DNA of 12,999 bases from Treponema sp. (GTDB lineage: Bacteria > Spirochaetota > Spirochaetia > Treponematales > Breznakiellaceae). Numbering within the stretch: position 1 is the first letter of the stretch; the number at the start of each line of letters is the position of its first letter. The stretch is taken from contig JAITEW010000051.1 in the NCBI GenBank assembly GCA_031281855.1, forward strand, positions 1 to 12,999. Direction: 5' to 3'. The notes under the pieces are model-generated. The model worked only from the letters and a program-made list of their open reading frames with translations, ran no database searches and was not told the origin of the DNA. Positions 1 through 6,762 of this stretch are shown here, piece after piece. Made by a program: the position numbers and the translations under genes.

Positions 1-1
1 G

Positions 2-70
2 CTTGGCGATCCGGCGGAAAAGATCGCTCTTGTAACCGGGCTTTCTGAAGAAGAGATACGGAAGCTGTAA
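2..70 (+). CDS. C-terminal end of a probable Rpn-family (PD-(D/E)XK) nuclease/transposase gene, 5' part outside window
   Basis: The frame starting at base 2 reads 22 codons to a TAA at 68-70. The peptide contains AEKIALVTGLSEEEIRKL, a tail pattern (a short helix, 'TGLS', then an acidic helix ending in KL) common at the C-terminus of Rpn/YhgA-like PD-(D/E)XK nucleases annotated as putative transposases. The nuclease core is outside the window, so the assignment rests on the tail alone. Such genes are often numerous and mobile-like in host-associated Treponema (general knowledge). The gene ends about 10 bases before a remnant of an unrelated protein, which suggests it sits at a rearrangement point. 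Another protein with a similar helical tail is possible. Confidence 0.5.
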   Translation, partial: LGDPAEKIALVTGLSEEEIRKL

Positions 71-78
71 GCCGTTGC

Positions 79-165
79 TGGGACAGCTACATAAGCGATC
101 TCAATCGCCTTGGTCTGGACGAGCTTATCGGTATATTCCAGGCTCGTATGGACAGGCTCAATCAT
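79..165 (+). pseudogene. Remnant of the C-terminus of an ABC-transporter extracellular solute-binding protein
   Basis: Read in the same frame as the next gene, bases 79-147 give WDSYISDLNRLGLDELIGIF followed by QAR, and the frame goes on into MDRLN. This matches the typical end of family-1 type extracellular solute-binding proteins (a W-D-x-Y helix, then 'LNKLGLDELI', then 'YQxxYDR'). Only this tail is present: the frame is closed by a TGA at 46-48 and has no start codon before 148. No stop codon separates the remnant from the exported protein downstream. I read it as a leftover of a gene whose body was lost when the upstream gene was inserted or the region recombined. The identification is by pattern recall, not by alignment. 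Confidence 0.45.
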
Positions 166-198
166 CAGCCTTTGCCCTGTTATACCGATAATGTGGGT

Positions 199-882
199 AT
201 GATGCGCCGTATAGAGCTCGTTTTTGTGCTATTTCTTCTTCCCCTGTTTCTCGCTGCCCAGGAAGTGCTCCGGGGGGAAGTGATGGTGGAACTTGAGCCG
301 GTTCTGGGGGCCTTTATGGACGAAAAGTACCCGCTGGACAAGGATGACGCCTACCGGCGGGCCCTGGAAGAAGCGGCGCTGTTTTTTTCCGCCCAGATCT
401 ACGGATGGTCTTTTAATTATGATATCGGGGAAGGAGCCCGGGGCATCCGGGAGAACTTCGAGCTTACCCCTTTGGGAACCATACCCTGGGGAGATACAGG
501 GCTGAGGGTAACCCATGCGGAGTTCCGGGACATGCGGCTCTACACCTGGATGGATTACCGTCCCAGGGAAAATCAGCTCCGGCGTATCAGGGCCTGGAGA
601 ACCGGGACTATCAGGAAAGTCCAGGCAGTCGGTTACGGCCCTCTGGGAGGGCCTGTGGAAATTTCCGGCTGGTTTGCTATCAGGAAGGCCGCTCTTGAGG
701 ACGCCGCCAGGGCCGGAGTACGGGCAATGCTCCAGGGCAGCGAACGGAACAGGCCCAAAGAAAGCCGGGGCTTTATCAGCCTTGAGACTTTCCCCCGGTA
801 CTTTATGGACTCAGGGCGCTGGGCGTGCAGCGCCCGTTTTCTGGTAGAGATAAAAGAAATAGTCCCTTTCCCGGTTTATTGA
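199..882 (+). CDS. Exported protein of unknown function with a signal peptide
   Basis: About 227 residues from the preferred start at 199 (MMRRIELVFVLFLLPLFLAAQ). This gives a textbook signal peptide: two arginines, a hydrophobic core of about 14 residues and a likely cleavage near AA|Q. There is no lipobox cysteine, so the product is probably periplasmic. The frame is open back to an ATG at 148, but those extra residues look like a solute-binding-protein remnant and would bury the signal peptide, so I prefer 199 or 202. No strong Shine-Dalgarno is visible for either. Two helices share an Ala/Glu-rich pattern (DAYRRALEEAALFF and KAALEDAARAGVRAML), loosely like the LPP20/FlgT type of exported domain. 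That link is tentative and I do not recognise the family. pheS begins 60 bases downstream. Confidence 0.75.
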   Translation: MMRRIELVFVLFLLPLFLAAQEVLRGEVMVELEPVLGAFMDEKYPLDKDDAYRRALEEAALFFSAQIYGWSFNYDIGEGARGIRENFELTPLGTIPWGDTGLRVTHAEFRDMRLYTWMDYRPRENQLRRIRAWRTGTIRKVQAVGYGPLGGPVEISGWFAIRKAALEDAARAGVRAMLQGSERNRPKESRGFISLETFPRYFMDSGRWACSARFLVEIKEIVPFPVY

Positions 883-942
883 ACAGGAACGGACGCGCTC
901 CGGGCATAGAAAGAACAAGCGAAAAAGAGTAGTATTCCCCTC

Positions 943-2589
943 ATGGGTATTGATATTCAAAGCACAGTGAAGAACCTCCACCCTCTGGAAGTGAAGGTGA
1001 TCCTGTCGTATAAAAACGGCGACGAGCTTACGGTCGATAAGGTTGAAAAAGACCTGGGCCTTAAAAGCGGGAACGGCAACCAGGCCCTGTCCTGGCTGGC
1101 CGGCAAAGGCCTGGCCGGCGAAATCCGCCGGGATCCGGCGGTGTTTTATGAATTAACCGGTTTGGGCAGGGAATGGAAAGAGAAAGGGACCCCTGAGGAG
1201 CGGATCGTTGAACTGGTCCGCGTCAGCGGAGGCGGCGGAACATCGTCCGGCCTCCGGCTGCCCGACATTGCGGCAAATCTCAAACTTGAAAACAAAGACA
1301 TAGGCAGCGCCTTCGGCGCCTTGTCCAAACTGGGAGTCCTGGCTATGGACGCCGATAAAAAGGTGATCCTGGCTCTGCCGGCGGACCAGTTAAAGGACGG
1401 CCGCCCCATAACAGGGCCGGCGGCGGAACACTTCGCCGTTATCCGGGGCCTTCTGGACAAGGCCGCCGCGGCAGAGGGGGGCTTCCTGGCGGAAGCCGAT
1501 CTTTCCGCGGCCGAAAAGGCCGCTATGGCGGGTATCGCCAAAAAGCGGGGCGCTGCCGACGCGGCGTTCCGCCAGCAGGACCGGGAAACGGTGATCTTTG
1601 GCTTTACCGCCGAAGCGGCGCCTGTGGCCGCCGCCCTCAGGGCGGCGGGGATCACGGGCGGCGAAGTTGGAACCCTTACCCCGGAAATGCTGGGTTCCGG
1701 TTCCTGGAAGGGCAGGGTTTTCCGTTCCTATAACCTGAAAGTGCCGCCCAGCCGCCTGACGCCGGGCAGGACCAACCCTTACGCGAAATTTCTGGAAGAC
1801 GTAAAGGACAAGCTTGCGTCATTGGGTTTTGAGGAATTCGACGGCCCTCTGGTGGAGACTGAATTCTGGAATTCAGACGCCCTTTTTATGCCCCAGTTCC
1901 ATTCGGCCCGGGACATCCACGATGTCTACCGTGTAGCCGGGCCTTCGGGTCCCGACAGCTTCGGCAGCGCGAAATCCATTGAGGAGCCCTGGCTCTCCAA
2001 CGTAGCGGCGGCCCACGAAAACGGGGGCAAAACCGGGAGCCGGGGCTGGAACTACACCTTTGACCGGGAGTTCACCAAACGGCTCATCCTCCGCAGCCAG
2101 GGGACGGTCATGTCCGCCAAGACCCTGCCTCACGCGAAAATACCGGGCAAGTATTTCGGCATCCTCCGCTGTTTCCGCTACGATCAGGTAAACGCCACCC
2201 ACGGGGCGGACTTCTACCAGACCGAGGGAATCGTGCTTGGCGAAAACGTGAACCTCCGCACCCTCCTGGGGATGCTGGAGATGTTCGCCCGGGAGGTGGC
2301 GGGCGCCAAAGAGGTCAAGTACGTGCCGGGTTACTTTCCCTTTACCGAGCCTTCTGTGGAAGTCCACATCAAGCACCCGGTGCTGGGCTGGTTCGAATTG
2401 GGAGGGTCCGGCATATTCCGGCCAGAGGTGACCGCCAGCCTGGGGGTGAACGTACCGGTAGCCGCCTGGGGCATCGGCATCGACCGCATGGCCCTTATGG
2501 CCCTGGGCCTTAACGACCTCAGAGAACTCTTTAGTTACGATATCGAGAGCGTGCGGCTGCGCAGAACAAAGGAAACAACAAATGCCTAA
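943..2589 (+). CDS. pheS: Phenylalanyl-tRNA synthetase alpha subunit, archaeal/eukaryotic type
   Basis: The 548-residue product is the catalytic subunit of cytoplasmic PheRS, which charges tRNA-Phe with phenylalanine as an (alpha-beta)2 tetramer with PheT. The N-terminus (about 1-250, beginning with the LHPLEVKVILSY region) looks like the winged-helix tRNA-binding domains of archaeal/eukaryotic PheRS alpha, not the coiled-coil arm of bacterial PheS. The class II core follows. Motif 2 lies at about 402-432 (ILRCFRYDQVNATHGADFYQ, then TEG) and motif 3 at about 507-520 (WGIGIDRMALMALGL). The length fits the archaeal type rather than the roughly 330-residue bacterial form. The start at 943 keeps the family N-terminus but its Shine-Dalgarno is poor. 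It overlaps pheT by 8 bases. Spirochaetes are known to have this PheRS type, which is thought to have been acquired by ancient transfer. Confidence 0.95.
   Translation: MGIDIQSTVKNLHPLEVKVILSYKNGDELTVDKVEKDLGLKSGNGNQALSWLAGKGLAGEIRRDPAVFYELTGLGREWKEKGTPEERIVELVRVSGGGGTSSGLRLPDIAANLKLENKDIGSAFGALSKLGVLAMDADKKVILALPADQLKDGRPITGPAAEHFAVIRGLLDKAAAAEGGFLAEADLSAAEKAAMAGIAKKRGAADAAFRQQDRETVIFGFTAEAAPVAAALRAAGITGGEVGTLTPEMLGSGSWKGRVFRSYNLKVPPSRLTPGRTNPYAKFLEDVKDKLASLGFEEFDGPLVETEFWNSDALFMPQFHSARDIHDVYRVAGPSGPDSFGSAKSIEEPWLSNVAAAHENGGKTGSRGWNYTFDREFTKRLILRSQGTVMSAKTLPHAKIPGKYFGILRCFRYDQVNATHGADFYQTEGIVLGENVNLRTLLGMLEMFAREVAGAKEVKYVPGYFPFTEPSVEVHIKHPVLGWFELGGSGIFRPEVTASLGVNVPVAAWGIGIDRMALMALGLNDLRELFSYDIESVRLRRTKETTNA
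2568..2573 (+). promoter_or_regulatory. Ribosome binding site of pheT inside pheS
   Basis: AAAGGA lies within the last codons of pheS, 8 bases before the pheT ATG at 2582. It supports that start and translational coupling of the two subunits. Confidence 0.7.
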
Positions 2590-4351
2590 GATCGAAGTTA
2601 ACGAAGAAATATTCTATGCACTGGCGGACCCTGAAGGGCTGGGGGGCCGCTTGAGCGCCAAAGAGCAGCTTGAGGAAGCCCTTAGCTGCGCCAAGGCCGA
2701 ACTGGATTCCGACCCCTGGTCCGATGAGGGCGGAGCGGGCCTTCCGGTTTCGGAGCGGATACTCAAGATAGAGCTTAACGACACCAACCGCCCCGACCTC
2801 TGGGCCACCGCAGGCTGCGCCCGGCAGCTCAGGGTTTATAACAGCGGGAAGCGGCCGGAGTACCCTTTTTTCTCAAGCCCCGGGAATGCAAAAAAAACAA
2901 GCCGCAAGGTGAAGGTTGAAAAAAGCGTACAGAAGGTGCGGCCCTTCCTGGCGGGCTTTATCGCCTCAGGCAAACCAATCACCGACGCCTCGTTGCGGGA
3001 CATGATCCAGACCCAGGAAAAGCTGGCCTGGAATTTCGGCCGCAAACGGCGGACCATTTCCATGGGGCTTTACCGCATCGCCAGGATACAGTGGCCTATT
3101 ATCTACAAAGGCGCGGACCCCGATTCGGTTTCCTTTGTACCCCTGCAATGGGACACGCCCCTTACTTTGAGGGAGATTTTGAGGCAGCACCCAAAGGGAA
3201 AAGAATACGGCTTTATCCAGGAACACGAACCCCTGCACCCCCTTCTGCTGGATTCGAAAAATGAAATCCTCTCGTATCCGCCTATCATCAACTCCGCCGA
3301 TCTGGGGGCCGTGCAGGTAGGGGACTCCGACCTCTTTGTGGAGCTTACGGGCACGGATCAGAGCGCGGTAACTTTGTCGGCGTCCATTGTGGCCTGCGAC
3401 CTTGCGGACCAGGGCTTTACCATTGAGCCTGTGGAAGTGGAATACGAGTACGACACGCCTTTCGGCAGGACCGTTGTTACACCTTACTATTTCCAGGAGC
3501 CTGTTTTCTGTTCCCTCGCAAGGATTGAAAAATTCCTGGGAGAAAAACTGGGCGCCGGCGAATGCCTCGCGGCGCTGGCCAAAATGGGGGTGAAAGCCGA
3601 AAAAGCAAAAGAAGCCGAACGCGGGGAAACAGCGGTCCTTGAGGGCGTTAAAGCCTGGCCCCCTGAATACCGCAACGACTTCCTCCATGCCGCGGATGTG
3701 GCGGAGGATGTGATGATAGGCCGGGGGCTCAATTCCTTCAAACCCGAGCGTCCCAGCGACTTCACCATAGGCCGCCTTACGCCTGTTACCTCTTTCAGCC
3801 GCCGGGTCAAGGAGATTCTGGTAGGTATGGGCTACCAGGAAATGATTTACAATTACCTTGGTTCCCGGAAAGACCTGGTGGAAAAGATGCGTGGCAGCGG
3901 GGAACGGATCATCCGCATTTCCAACCCCATGACCGAGAATTACGAATACGTCAGGGACTCGGTGCTGGCGTCGCTTATGGCCAGCGAGTCCGTTTCGGGC
4001 CATTCGGCGTATCCGCACAGGATTTTTGAAATCGGCAAAGTGGCCTACAGGGATGAGGCTGAAAATTACGGGACCGCTACCAGGCAGTACCTGGGTTTTC
4101 TTCACGCCGACAGAGACGCCAATTTCAATGTCGCCGCCAGCCAGCTTCAAACCCTTTTTTATTACATCTCCAGGGAATACGAGGTAGAGGAATCCGCAGA
4201 TTCCCGGTTTATCCCGGGCAGGGCCGCGGCTATCCTGTTCAAGGGCAAGAGCATCGGCGTTTTCGGCGAGCTTCACCCTGAGGTGCTGGAAAACTGGGGC
4301 GTAACCATACCCTGCACCGCCGGGGAGATCGCTATCGATGCGCTGCTGTAA
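2582..4351 (+). CDS. pheT: Phenylalanyl-tRNA synthetase beta subunit, archaeal/eukaryotic type
   Basis: The 589-residue product is the partner subunit of PheS, involved in tRNA binding and editing of mischarged tyrosine. Its length fits the archaeal/eukaryotic beta subunit; bacterial PheT is about 800 residues and carries an N-terminal EMAP-like domain and a C-terminal FDX-ACB domain, both absent here. Visible parts are an N-terminal B1-like segment with LNDTNRPDLWATAG (about 62-75), a B3/B4 editing region (about 118-270, with RPFLAGFIASGKPITDASLR and NFGRKRRTISMGLY), a B5-like region (about 300-390) and a catalytic-like core (about 400-589, with VTSFSRRVKEILVGMGYQE and RISNPMTENYEYVRDSVL). 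It overlaps pheS by 8 bases, and the next gene starts inside its last codons. No frame disruption is seen. A 436-codon antisense frame opposite it is only a codon-bias shadow. Confidence 0.95.
   Translation: MPKIEVNEEIFYALADPEGLGGRLSAKEQLEEALSCAKAELDSDPWSDEGGAGLPVSERILKIELNDTNRPDLWATAGCARQLRVYNSGKRPEYPFFSSPGNAKKTSRKVKVEKSVQKVRPFLAGFIASGKPITDASLRDMIQTQEKLAWNFGRKRRTISMGLYRIARIQWPIIYKGADPDSVSFVPLQWDTPLTLREILRQHPKGKEYGFIQEHEPLHPLLLDSKNEILSYPPIINSADLGAVQVGDSDLFVELTGTDQSAVTLSASIVACDLADQGFTIEPVEVEYEYDTPFGRTVVTPYYFQEPVFCSLARIEKFLGEKLGAGECLAALAKMGVKAEKAKEAERGETAVLEGVKAWPPEYRNDFLHAADVAEDVMIGRGLNSFKPERPSDFTIGRLTPVTSFSRRVKEILVGMGYQEMIYNYLGSRKDLVEKMRGSGERIIRISNPMTENYEYVRDSVLASLMASESVSGHSAYPHRIFEIGKVAYRDEAENYGTATRQYLGFLHADRDANFNVAASQLQTLFYYISREYEVEESADSRFIPGRAAAILFKGKSIGVFGELHPEVLENWGVTIPCTAGEIAIDALL
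4322..4327 (+). promoter_or_regulatory. Ribosome binding site for the metallo-hydrolase lipoprotein gene, inside pheT
   Basis: GGGGAG ends 10 bases before the ATG at 4338, inside the end of pheT. It favours 4338 over the internal ATG at 4392, which has no purine-rich sequence in front. Confidence 0.5.
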
Positions 4352-5444
4352 CCGGGTTTTGGAACAAGCTCAAATAACAGGTGTTATCATAATGATCGCA
4401 GCAATCGTTGCGGCTTGCGCTTCGGACCCCGCTCCTGTTCCTGAATTTGACGATGCCGCCTGGATTGCGGAAGTAAAGGCTACGGATACCGCCAAACTCT
4501 ACGCCCCTCATGTGGACGAAGAAGGGCTTTATTATAACCCCTGGATGCCCAGGTCCGAAAGGCCCCCCCCTCCTGAGGAAAGCCGGTCAGGAGGCGGCTG
4601 GTTCTTCAGAAAAAAGCCGCAGTATCCCCCTTTCCCTGAAGAGGATTACGCATGGCAGGAGAACGATTATTCTTACCTTATGGACAAAACGTTTGACAGT
4701 ATTTCCTTTGCCGGCCATGCTTCAACTTTTATCAAGATGAACGGCGAAACCGTAATATCGGACCCCTTCTTTTCAAACCGGGCGCTGATACTGAGCAAGG
4801 ACGTTAAGATCAAATTCGATTACTCAAAGGTCCCTGAAAAGCCGGTGGTGATCATCAGCCATAACCATTACGATCATCTTGATAAGGAGTCCGTGAAGGC
4901 CCTGGTAAAAAAAGACGCGGTATTTATCGTTCCTATGGGCATGAAAAAATATTTTACCCAATTAAAGGCAAAGGAAGTTTATGAGCTTGACTGGTGGCAG
5001 AGCCTGAAGCTCGGCCCCCTTACCTATACGTTCCTCCCTGCCCAGCACTGGAGCTACCGCCTGGGTTACAAGAACGGCACGACCCTCTGGGGAGGCTGGC
5101 TCATCCAGGGTTCCAAAACCGTTTATTTCTCCGGCGATACAGGTTACTTTCGGGGCTTTGAGGAATTCGGAAGCAAGTACGAAATCGATTACGCCCTTAT
5201 CGGAGCCGGCGCCTACGATCCCCGGTGGATGATGCACTACCAGCACCTGAATCCCCGGGAGTTCGTCATGGCTGCTGACGATATAAAGGCGAAGACCGCT
5301 ATCCCCATGCACTTTGGCGTTATCAGCCTGAGCAACGAGCCTCTGGTGTATCCCCTTTATGAGCTCGATGAGTTTATAAAAGAGAACCCCGGATACGCTG
5401 AACGTATAAAACTTCTGAGGGTAGGAGAGTACATCAGGATGTAA
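4338..5444 (+). CDS. NAPE-PLD-like metallo-beta-lactamase-fold hydrolase, probable lipoprotein
   Basis: 368 residues. The N-terminus has a hydrophobic stretch ending in IVAAC (Cys27 from this start), a plausible lipobox, so the mature protein is probably membrane-anchored outside the cytoplasm. Starting at 4338 also supplies arginines at 2 and 6 for the n-region; a start at 4392 would lack them. Residues about 115-368 form an MBL domain of the NAPE-PLD/UlaG branch: SFAGHAST near the start, metal ligands in SHNHYDHLD (His175, His177, Asp179, His180), PAQHWSYR (His237), FSGDTGY (Asp267) and PMHFG (His325). The QHWS, LWGGW and GDTGY order matches N-acyl-phosphatidylethanolamine phospholipase D relatives, suggesting a phosphodiesterase acting on a lipid or similar substrate; the substrate is not shown. 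Residues 50-100 are proline-rich and charged. It overlaps pheT by 14 bases. Confidence 0.85.
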   Translation: MRCCNRVLEQAQITGVIIMIAAIVAACASDPAPVPEFDDAAWIAEVKATDTAKLYAPHVDEEGLYYNPWMPRSERPPPPEESRSGGGWFFRKKPQYPPFPEEDYAWQENDYSYLMDKTFDSISFAGHASTFIKMNGETVISDPFFSNRALILSKDVKIKFDYSKVPEKPVVIISHNHYDHLDKESVKALVKKDAVFIVPMGMKKYFTQLKAKEVYELDWWQSLKLGPLTYTFLPAQHWSYRLGYKNGTTLWGGWLIQGSKTVYFSGDTGYFRGFEEFGSKYEIDYALIGAGAYDPRWMMHYQHLNPREFVMAADDIKAKTAIPMHFGVISLSNEPLVYPLYELDEFIKENPGYAERIKLLRVGEYIRM

Positions 5445-6645
5445 GGCGGCGGCCCTGAGGGGCGCCTGTATCGCTCCTGTAAATATAGGTTTTGATGGGC
5501 TGGAAGCCGTTAAAGTTTACCGACGCGTAGCTTCCGGTATAGGCGCCGGTAGAGAGGAAGTAGAGGCGGTCGCCTATTTTGAGTTCCACAGGCAGCCGGT
5601 ACTTGTAATTTTCATATAATATATCCATAGAATCGCAGGTAGGGCCCGCGATGATGACTTCTGTTTCTTTTGCCCCAGGGGCGTCCTTGCTGGTAACAAT
5701 AGGGTACTTGATGGCTTCGTCCATGGTTTCGATGAGGCCGTTGAATTTGCCGGTGTCCAGATAAACCCAGCGGTTTAAGGCGGTGTTGTTTTTGCGGGAA
5801 ACCAGGACCACTTCGGAAACCAGGATGCCGCTGTTCCCCACCAGGGAGCGGCCGGGCTCCAGGATGATCTTGGGAAGATCGTCGCCGAAGTCGTCGATAA
5901 GATAGCGCTTTATTTCCGCGGCGTATTCGCTTAAATCGTTGGTGGGCTGGGTATAGGACGCGGGGAAGCCGCCGCCCATGTTGATCATCGACAGCCTGAT
6001 GCCTTCGTCCTCTTCGAGTGAGGTGAAGAGGTATTTGGTCTTGGCAATGGCGTCGTCCCAGACGCCGATGTCCCGCTGCTGGCTCCCTACGTGGAAGCTG
6101 ATGCCGAAGGGTACGAGCCCCAGGTCCCGGGCCATGATGAGGAGATCATAGGCCATGTCAGGGTGGCAGCCGAATTTGCGGGACAAGGGCCAGTCGGCTG
6201 AGGTGGAGCTTTCCAGGAGTATACGCACGTAGATCTTCGAGCCCTGAGCGTTTTGGGCTATATTCTTGAGATCCTCTTTGCTGTCTGTAGCGAACATCCT
6301 GACGCCTTGTTCATAAAAAAACGCGATATCCCTGGCCTTCTTTATGGTGTTGCCGTACGAGAGCCGTTCCGGGCTTACCCCCAGGCCAAGGACCATCTCC
6401 AGTTCCGGCCTGCTGGCGATGTCGAAACAGGAGCCGAGCTCAGCCAGCATAGAGACGACTTCAGGTTCAGGATTGGCTTTTACGGCGTAGTAAATATCCG
6501 CATAAGGGAAGAGGCCTTTAAGCCGGGTAAAGTTATTGTGCACAGTCTCAAGATTTATCACGATACAGGGCGTTTCCAGAACCTGGGAAAAGTCCAGGAA
6601 ACGCCGCCAGTCTTCATCGGAAATATACTCATCCCTGTTTATCAT
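5434..6645 (-). CDS. PLP-dependent decarboxylase, ornithine/lysine decarboxylase type (fold III)
   Basis: 403 residues, the usual length for fold-III (alanine-racemase-fold) ornithine decarboxylases, which convert ornithine to putrescine in polyamine synthesis. Visible motifs are the PLP lysine in YYAVKANPEPE (Lys56), HVGSQ (185-189), the phosphate-binding GGGFP (224-228), EPGRSLVG (263-270), and GPTCDSMD with the catalytic Cys337 and Asp338, which separates this group from diaminopimelate decarboxylase. GAYTGSY follows at about 367-373. All key residues are present, so it is probably active. Lysine or carboxynorspermidine decarboxylation is possible, because substrate choice cannot be read from sequence alone. 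AAGGCG 8 bases before the ATG supports the start. The gene is divergent from the MATE exporter and its 3' end overlaps the convergent lipoprotein gene by 11 bases. Confidence 0.88.
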   Translation of the reverse strand: MINRDEYISDEDWRRFLDFSQVLETPCIVINLETVHNNFTRLKGLFPYADIYYAVKANPEPEVVSMLAELGSCFDIASRPELEMVLGLGVSPERLSYGNTIKKARDIAFFYEQGVRMFATDSKEDLKNIAQNAQGSKIYVRILLESSTSADWPLSRKFGCHPDMAYDLLIMARDLGLVPFGISFHVGSQQRDIGVWDDAIAKTKYLFTSLEEDEGIRLSMINMGGGFPASYTQPTNDLSEYAAEIKRYLIDDFGDDLPKIILEPGRSLVGNSGILVSEVVLVSRKNNTALNRWVYLDTGKFNGLIETMDEAIKYPIVTSKDAPGAKETEVIIAGPTCDSMDILYENYKYRLPVELKIGDRLYFLSTGAYTGSYASVNFNGFQPIKTYIYRSDTGAPQGRRLTS

Positions 6646-6762
6646 TTTAGCGCCGCCTTGAAAAAGATATCCTGAAGCCGAAACCGATAAATAATCCTAG
6701 CATAATCGGCCCGGGTATACTAGTATGATAGTATTTACTTACAGGAGATGTAGTACAGCGTT
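6646..6762. promoter_or_regulatory. Divergent promoter region between the decarboxylase and the MATE gene
   Basis: 117 AT-rich bases serve both genes. On the plus strand, TATACT (6716-6721) and TATGAT (6724-6729) are candidate -10 boxes for the exporter; I see no good -35 partner. A perfect 10-base palindrome, ATACTAGTAT (6717-6726), overlaps both and could be an operator core. Towards the decarboxylase, an AAGGCG ribosome site occupies 6654-6659 on the minus strand. Towards the exporter, AGGAG (6743-6747) lies about 15 bases before its ATG, which is longer than usual. Confidence 0.45.

Noticed and set aside
883..942. Possible leader, attenuator or T-box element before pheS
   Set aside because: Only 60 bases are available, with no tandem Phe codons, no T-box core and no clear terminator hairpin.
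1146..1655. 169-codon antisense frame within pheS
   Set aside because: Low-complexity Ala/Ser/Arg-rich translation typical of the complement of GC-rich coding DNA.
2966..4276. 436-codon open frame on the minus strand opposite pheT
   Set aside because: pheT is unambiguous on the plus strand; the antisense frame has no recognisable motif or ribosome site and is explained by third-position codon bias.
5434..6645. Diaminopimelate decarboxylase (lysA) as the identity of the minus-strand PLP enzyme
   Set aside because: GPTCDSMD, the 403-residue length and the surrounding motifs fit the ornithine/lysine decarboxylase branch better than LysA.
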